From NCBI RefSeq assembly GCF_014805685.1, contig NC_060886.1:11546608-11610607 (forward strand): a stretch of 64,000 bases of DNA, given 5' to 3'. This document shows positions 60,856-64,000 of the stretch, piece after piece. How positions within the stretch are numbered: the first letter of the stretch is position 1; each line of letters opens with the position of its first letter. A program made the translations under genes and the position numbers. The notes beneath the pieces were generated by a model. The model was not told the origin of the DNA and did no database searches. It saw only the letters and a program-made list of their open reading frames with translations. This stretch comes from Silurus meridionalis (lineage: Eukaryota; Chordata; Actinopteri; Siluriformes; Siluridae).

Positions 60856-61794
60856 GGCTGCACAACACTATTTTTTTCATTTCTAGTCCCCATAACAGAA
60901 CTTTGTGTATCAGCCAATTTTATATCCTGTAATACATAGCAATATCATTTGCTTTTTATAATAATAATCTTTGCAGCACGGTTACATTGGTGATCTTGCC
61001 ATAGATGTTTTTTGGCATCTGAAACTACTAAGAGCCTTTAGAACCAGGCAAGATATAAAACTGTACAGGTGATGGAAAAAAAAACATGTCCAGAAATGAC
61101 CCTGTGTTGTTTTGTTGCATTCTTTGTTTTGCCCATGTGCAGCTCATAGAATTCATAATAAAGAGGTGACAAAAATGTATTACAATGTATTTATATATTT
61201 ATTAATAAGCACAATATTTTGATTTTATTTTAGGGTATAAAGATAGTTGTCAACTATTTAATAATATAGGCATATTTTACTTCAAATTGAAAATAGAACT
61301 CTTAAAATACTTCTTAGTATTTCGATAAATGTGCTTGTTTTTAGTCTAGCTTTACTGGTTTTAATTCCTACATATATAGCCTTATTTAAAGACATAACAT
61401 TAGCATTTGCTAAATTTAAGTAATTTTCCTATATATTTGAAAAATAATTCTTAAATCTTTAATTTGTATTAAGAAAATGTACTTGTTTTCAGCCTGGTTG
61501 CTAGTTTTAAGACATCTGTGGGTTATTTGAGACTAGGTACTTGTTTTAAAAATCTTGGCAAGTTAAAATTTCCTGTTCTGTTGGCAGATAATTTTGCTTA
61601 TTTTAAAGTCAAATTTACCCTGTTTTATAAATGTTAATATTGGAAAGTTTTTCTAATGGATTTTCTATTGATCCAGAGGATCTAACTCACTATAATTAGA
61701 CTGAGTAAGCAGGTAGTTATTTACCTAAGAGGCAATGGATACAGGCAAGGCTGAGGCAACTTTGAAGAAGGTTGGCAAAAAATAATTTGTTCCC
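60856..61794. other. AT-rich noncoding sequence
   Basis: No gene or element termini seen. Confidence 0.4.
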
Positions 61795-61990
61795 TTTCAG
61801 GAATTCGAGCTGTGTCGGACTGCGTTGTCCATGCTCTGAGTGGAGAACGCCCCCACTCCTCACGGTTCCGATCCCGGTGCTCCGGTTACTGGGGTTCGCT
61901 TATGGATCTCGCTGAATGTTTGGAGATGGGTTTGTCCCTTTCTTCTTCCTTCTTTGCTTGGTCCGACTCCGGTTCGGCTTCCACAAGTCT
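61795..61990 (+). mobile_element. DIRS fragment (copy 4)
   Basis: CTTTCAGGAATTCGAGCTGT and GTTGTCCATGCTCTGAGTGG match the DIRS left end. They are followed by a GC-rich gag-like stretch. Only about 200 bp remain. Confidence 0.6.
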
Positions 61991-62490
61991 GTACATTTTA
62001 AGAGTGACAAGCAGCTCGTAAAAATACTCTTGTAAATGTTACATTTACAAAGTTACATTACATAAATCATCAGGACACCAAATTGAAACTTTTGCCATGT
62101 TTCCACACAGACGATATTAGTTGACAGATGTGTGCATCATGGTGGCTTTTGGTGCTTGATGGGACTTGGCGTGTCATTAAAACAAATGTTTAATAATTAA
62201 AAATGATTTTTCGGTTGAGTTTAATAAATTTTTTTAATATCTGAGTAACGAAACGACACTGTGAATAAATGTGTGTTGCATTAAAGGTTTTAATTTTTGC
62301 TCTTTTATACTTTTTTTTTAATAACAATTATGTGCGCTGCATAAATCGCACGTTAATTAAAATCAGTGCCATTAAAATGAATTAACATTCGTGCTCTATA
62401 TTTCTTATCCCTATTGCTCCTGTACCTAAAAATCTAATGACAAAATGAAAAGGCTTGATTAAACAAATGTGATTTTAACACTGATACTTT
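61991..62490. other. AT-rich noncoding sequence
   Basis: No supported feature. Confidence 0.4.
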
Positions 62491-62993
62491 AGCCCTATTC
62501 GGACGGGACTAGTTTTCCAAATGAAGTTTGAGTTAGAATTTTTTTCAGCCGACGTCTGTCATTTCTTGTATGGATTCGGACGGGACTAACATCTCCGTGT
62601 TTATTGCGTAGGTAGAAGTGTCTGTGTTTTACATGTGGGCGTTACACAAGACCTCTACATGCATTATTGGTGCGCAGAAAGCAGAAATTTGAATACCGGC
62701 ACGCTAGGGTTAGTACGGTAGTTCATGTTCACCAAAACACACAAGTAAACGCGTTTTGGAAAAAAACTTTTTCACCAATCACAGACTTTCGCATTCGGAC
62801 GGGATTAGATTTCTCAGAGGAGCGCCGAGTTTGCTGAAATACAGTAGGTAATTTGCTCTGGAATTTTTACAGAGGTCGTGTGAGAAAAAGACAGACATGG
62901 CAGATTCGGACGGGATCAAAATCACAAAGTACCTCTGTGAAACAGAAATTTCTCTAATGACCCCCTGTAAAACTAGTCACATCCGAATAGGAC
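62491..62993. mobile_element. MITE with inverted ends
   Basis: Starts AGCCCTATTCGGACGGGACT and ends with the complement of AGTCCTATTCGGATGTGACT. TTCGGACGGGA recurs at about 62576, 62794 and 62904, giving internal copies of the terminal motif. No coding capacity. Confidence 0.75.
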
Positions 62994-63211
62994 TTTCATT
63001 ACTTTCATAATTGTGGAGCTTTGTAAAAGAAAAATCTGCCCCCTGCTATTTTTTTTATTATTTGATGTAACAACAAATAGTCGGCCCCCTCAGATACTGT
63101 GGCTTGAGACCATTCAGTGCTTTATATGTCAGTAGTGTTATTTTGAGTAGTGTTATTTTGTAATCAATGCAAGAGCTAATTGGAAGAGGAGCTCCGCAAT
63201 GCCTCTCGCCG

Positions 63212-63778
63212 TGAACTAGTTCCCGGTGCCCAGAGGGCCGCACGTACGTCCCTACCATCTGTCGGCAGTTCCTCCCCAAGAACGTTCACGAGGGACCCGG
63301 GTCGGGCCATCCAGGGAGAAAACGGACTATCCGGCTGATTCAGGCACGTTACTGGTGGCCCGGAATGGCTCAGGAAATAACTGGATATGTGCGAGAATGT
63401 CCCACCTGTGCTATTACCAAGGTGCCCAGACACCTTCCTGTAGGTAAGCTGGTACCCTTACCAACACCGCACCGTCCCTGGTCCCACCTCGGGATCGACT
63501 TTGTGACAGACTTATCTCGGTCAGAGGGTCACACATGCATCCTGGTAGCGATGGATCGTTTCTCCAAGGTGTATCGCTTCATCCCGCTGAAAGGCCTGCC
63601 CTCTGCTCTCGAAACCGCTAAAGCCCTCTTTCATCATGTGTTCAGGATAGGACGGGCCTCACTCCCTTCCGGTGCGTTTTGGGATTTCAGCCACCCCTCT
63701 TCCCATGGTCGGATGAGCCTTCCCAGGAGAGTAACCGGGTGTGGGAGTCCGCTCACATCCGACTGCAGAGAGCCCTTC
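63212..63778 (+). pseudogene. Ty3/Gypsy integrase fragment
   Basis: The plus-strand frame has an H2C2 zinc-binding text ([20 protein letters not shown]), [10 protein letters not shown], then the integrase core start [20 protein letters not shown] and [19 protein letters not shown]. It is open from 63212. After about 63655 a deletion joins it to a later part of the gene in another frame ([29 protein letters not shown]), ending near 63780. No LTRs are visible. Confidence 0.82.
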
Positions 63779-63784
63779 GTTAGT

Positions 63785-64000
63785 CATGTGTGTATCGATA
63801 CCAAATATCGATACTATCGATACTGGGGATGGTATCGAAAAGTATCGATCCAAAAGTCAAAGTATCGATATTTTTCGATACTTCAGTTTCGTTTCCCTCC
63901 CGTCACGCCAGCTGCAGAAGGAGCGCGACTCGCGAGTGCGTGGTATCATGGAGCCAGCAGACAAAAAACGGAGCGCTGTGTGGAGGTATTTTACTGCTGT
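63785..64000 (+). mobile_element. Start of a hAT-like transposon, cut by window edge
   Basis: 63790-63880 contains several TATCGATA palindromes that could form the terminal region. An ATG at 63948 opens [17 protein letters not shown], which resembles the start of a BED zinc finger in hAT transposases. Only 17 codons are visible, so the assignment is tentative. Confidence 0.5.

Overview
The window is vertebrate, almost certainly teleost, nuclear DNA. It shows spliced genes with GT/AG introns, long AT-rich stretches, very long (TA)n and (TCTA)n microsatellites, and a fish-type repeat load: Tc1/mariner, hAT, DIRS-type tyrosine-recombinase elements, Ty3/Gypsy chromoviruses, L1-, CR1/L2- and RTE-type LINEs and tRNA-derived SINEs. 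A SINE with an (ATGTAA)n tail and the repeat family ending in (ACTTG)n suggest an otophysan fish (catfish, characin or cyprinid group). That placement is inference. Nothing looks bacterial; there is no operon, rRNA or CRISPR array.

Host genes are few. The main one is a complete five-exon NXPE-family gene (neurexophilin plus PC-esterase domains) on the minus strand, 51835 to 39724. All splice phases agree and the predicted product is 561 aa. Its third intron (40577-48302) has been enlarged by a 4.8 kb GC-rich DIRS element. A second NXPE exon at 12138-12771 is broken. At 58192-60855 on the plus strand lie exons resembling a teleost SAMD3-like gene; they carry a solo LTR inserted inside an exon, an in-frame stop and a frameshift.

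Layout: 1-3.7 kb, Tc1 remnant, then a 2.4 kb repeat holding a decayed endogenous-retrovirus pol fragment; 3.7-5.9 kb, deleted DIRS copy; 6.1-7.7 kb, (TA)n and the 3' end of a Gypsy element; 8-12 kb, SINE and repeat debris; 12.1-12.8 kb, NXPE pseudo-exon; 13-14.4 kb, DIRS fragment holding a solo LTR; 14.4-17.8 kb, hAT/ZMYM-like fragment and a degenerate chromovirus; 19.2-20.8 kb, a structurally intact Tc1-like transposon with an open 344-aa transposase; 21-24 kb, an LTR-bounded element with a 5-bp target duplication and a 682-codon frame built of three decapeptide arrays; 24.1-32.4 kb, RTE, Tc1 and three CR1/L2-like LINE pieces with a MITE; 33-38.8 kb, simple repeats, a dispersed repeat pair, a tRNA-Glu SINE and a possible LTR; 39.7-51.8 kb, the NXPE gene; 52.1-55.5 kb, degenerate L1-type LINE; 55.6-58.1 kb, second copy of the retrovirus-bearing repeat; 58.2-60.9 kb, SAMD3-like pseudogene; 61.8-64 kb, DIRS fragment, MITE, Gypsy integrase fragment and the start of a hAT transposon cut by the window edge.

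The elements are nested (LTR in DIRS, DIRS in intron, MITE in LINE, SINE in dispersed repeat, solo LTR in exon), so relative ages can be read from junctions. The strongest candidates for something undescribed are the LTR-bounded decapeptide-repeat element at 20959-24017 and the paired 2.4 kb repeats that share the same retrovirus/DIRS junction.
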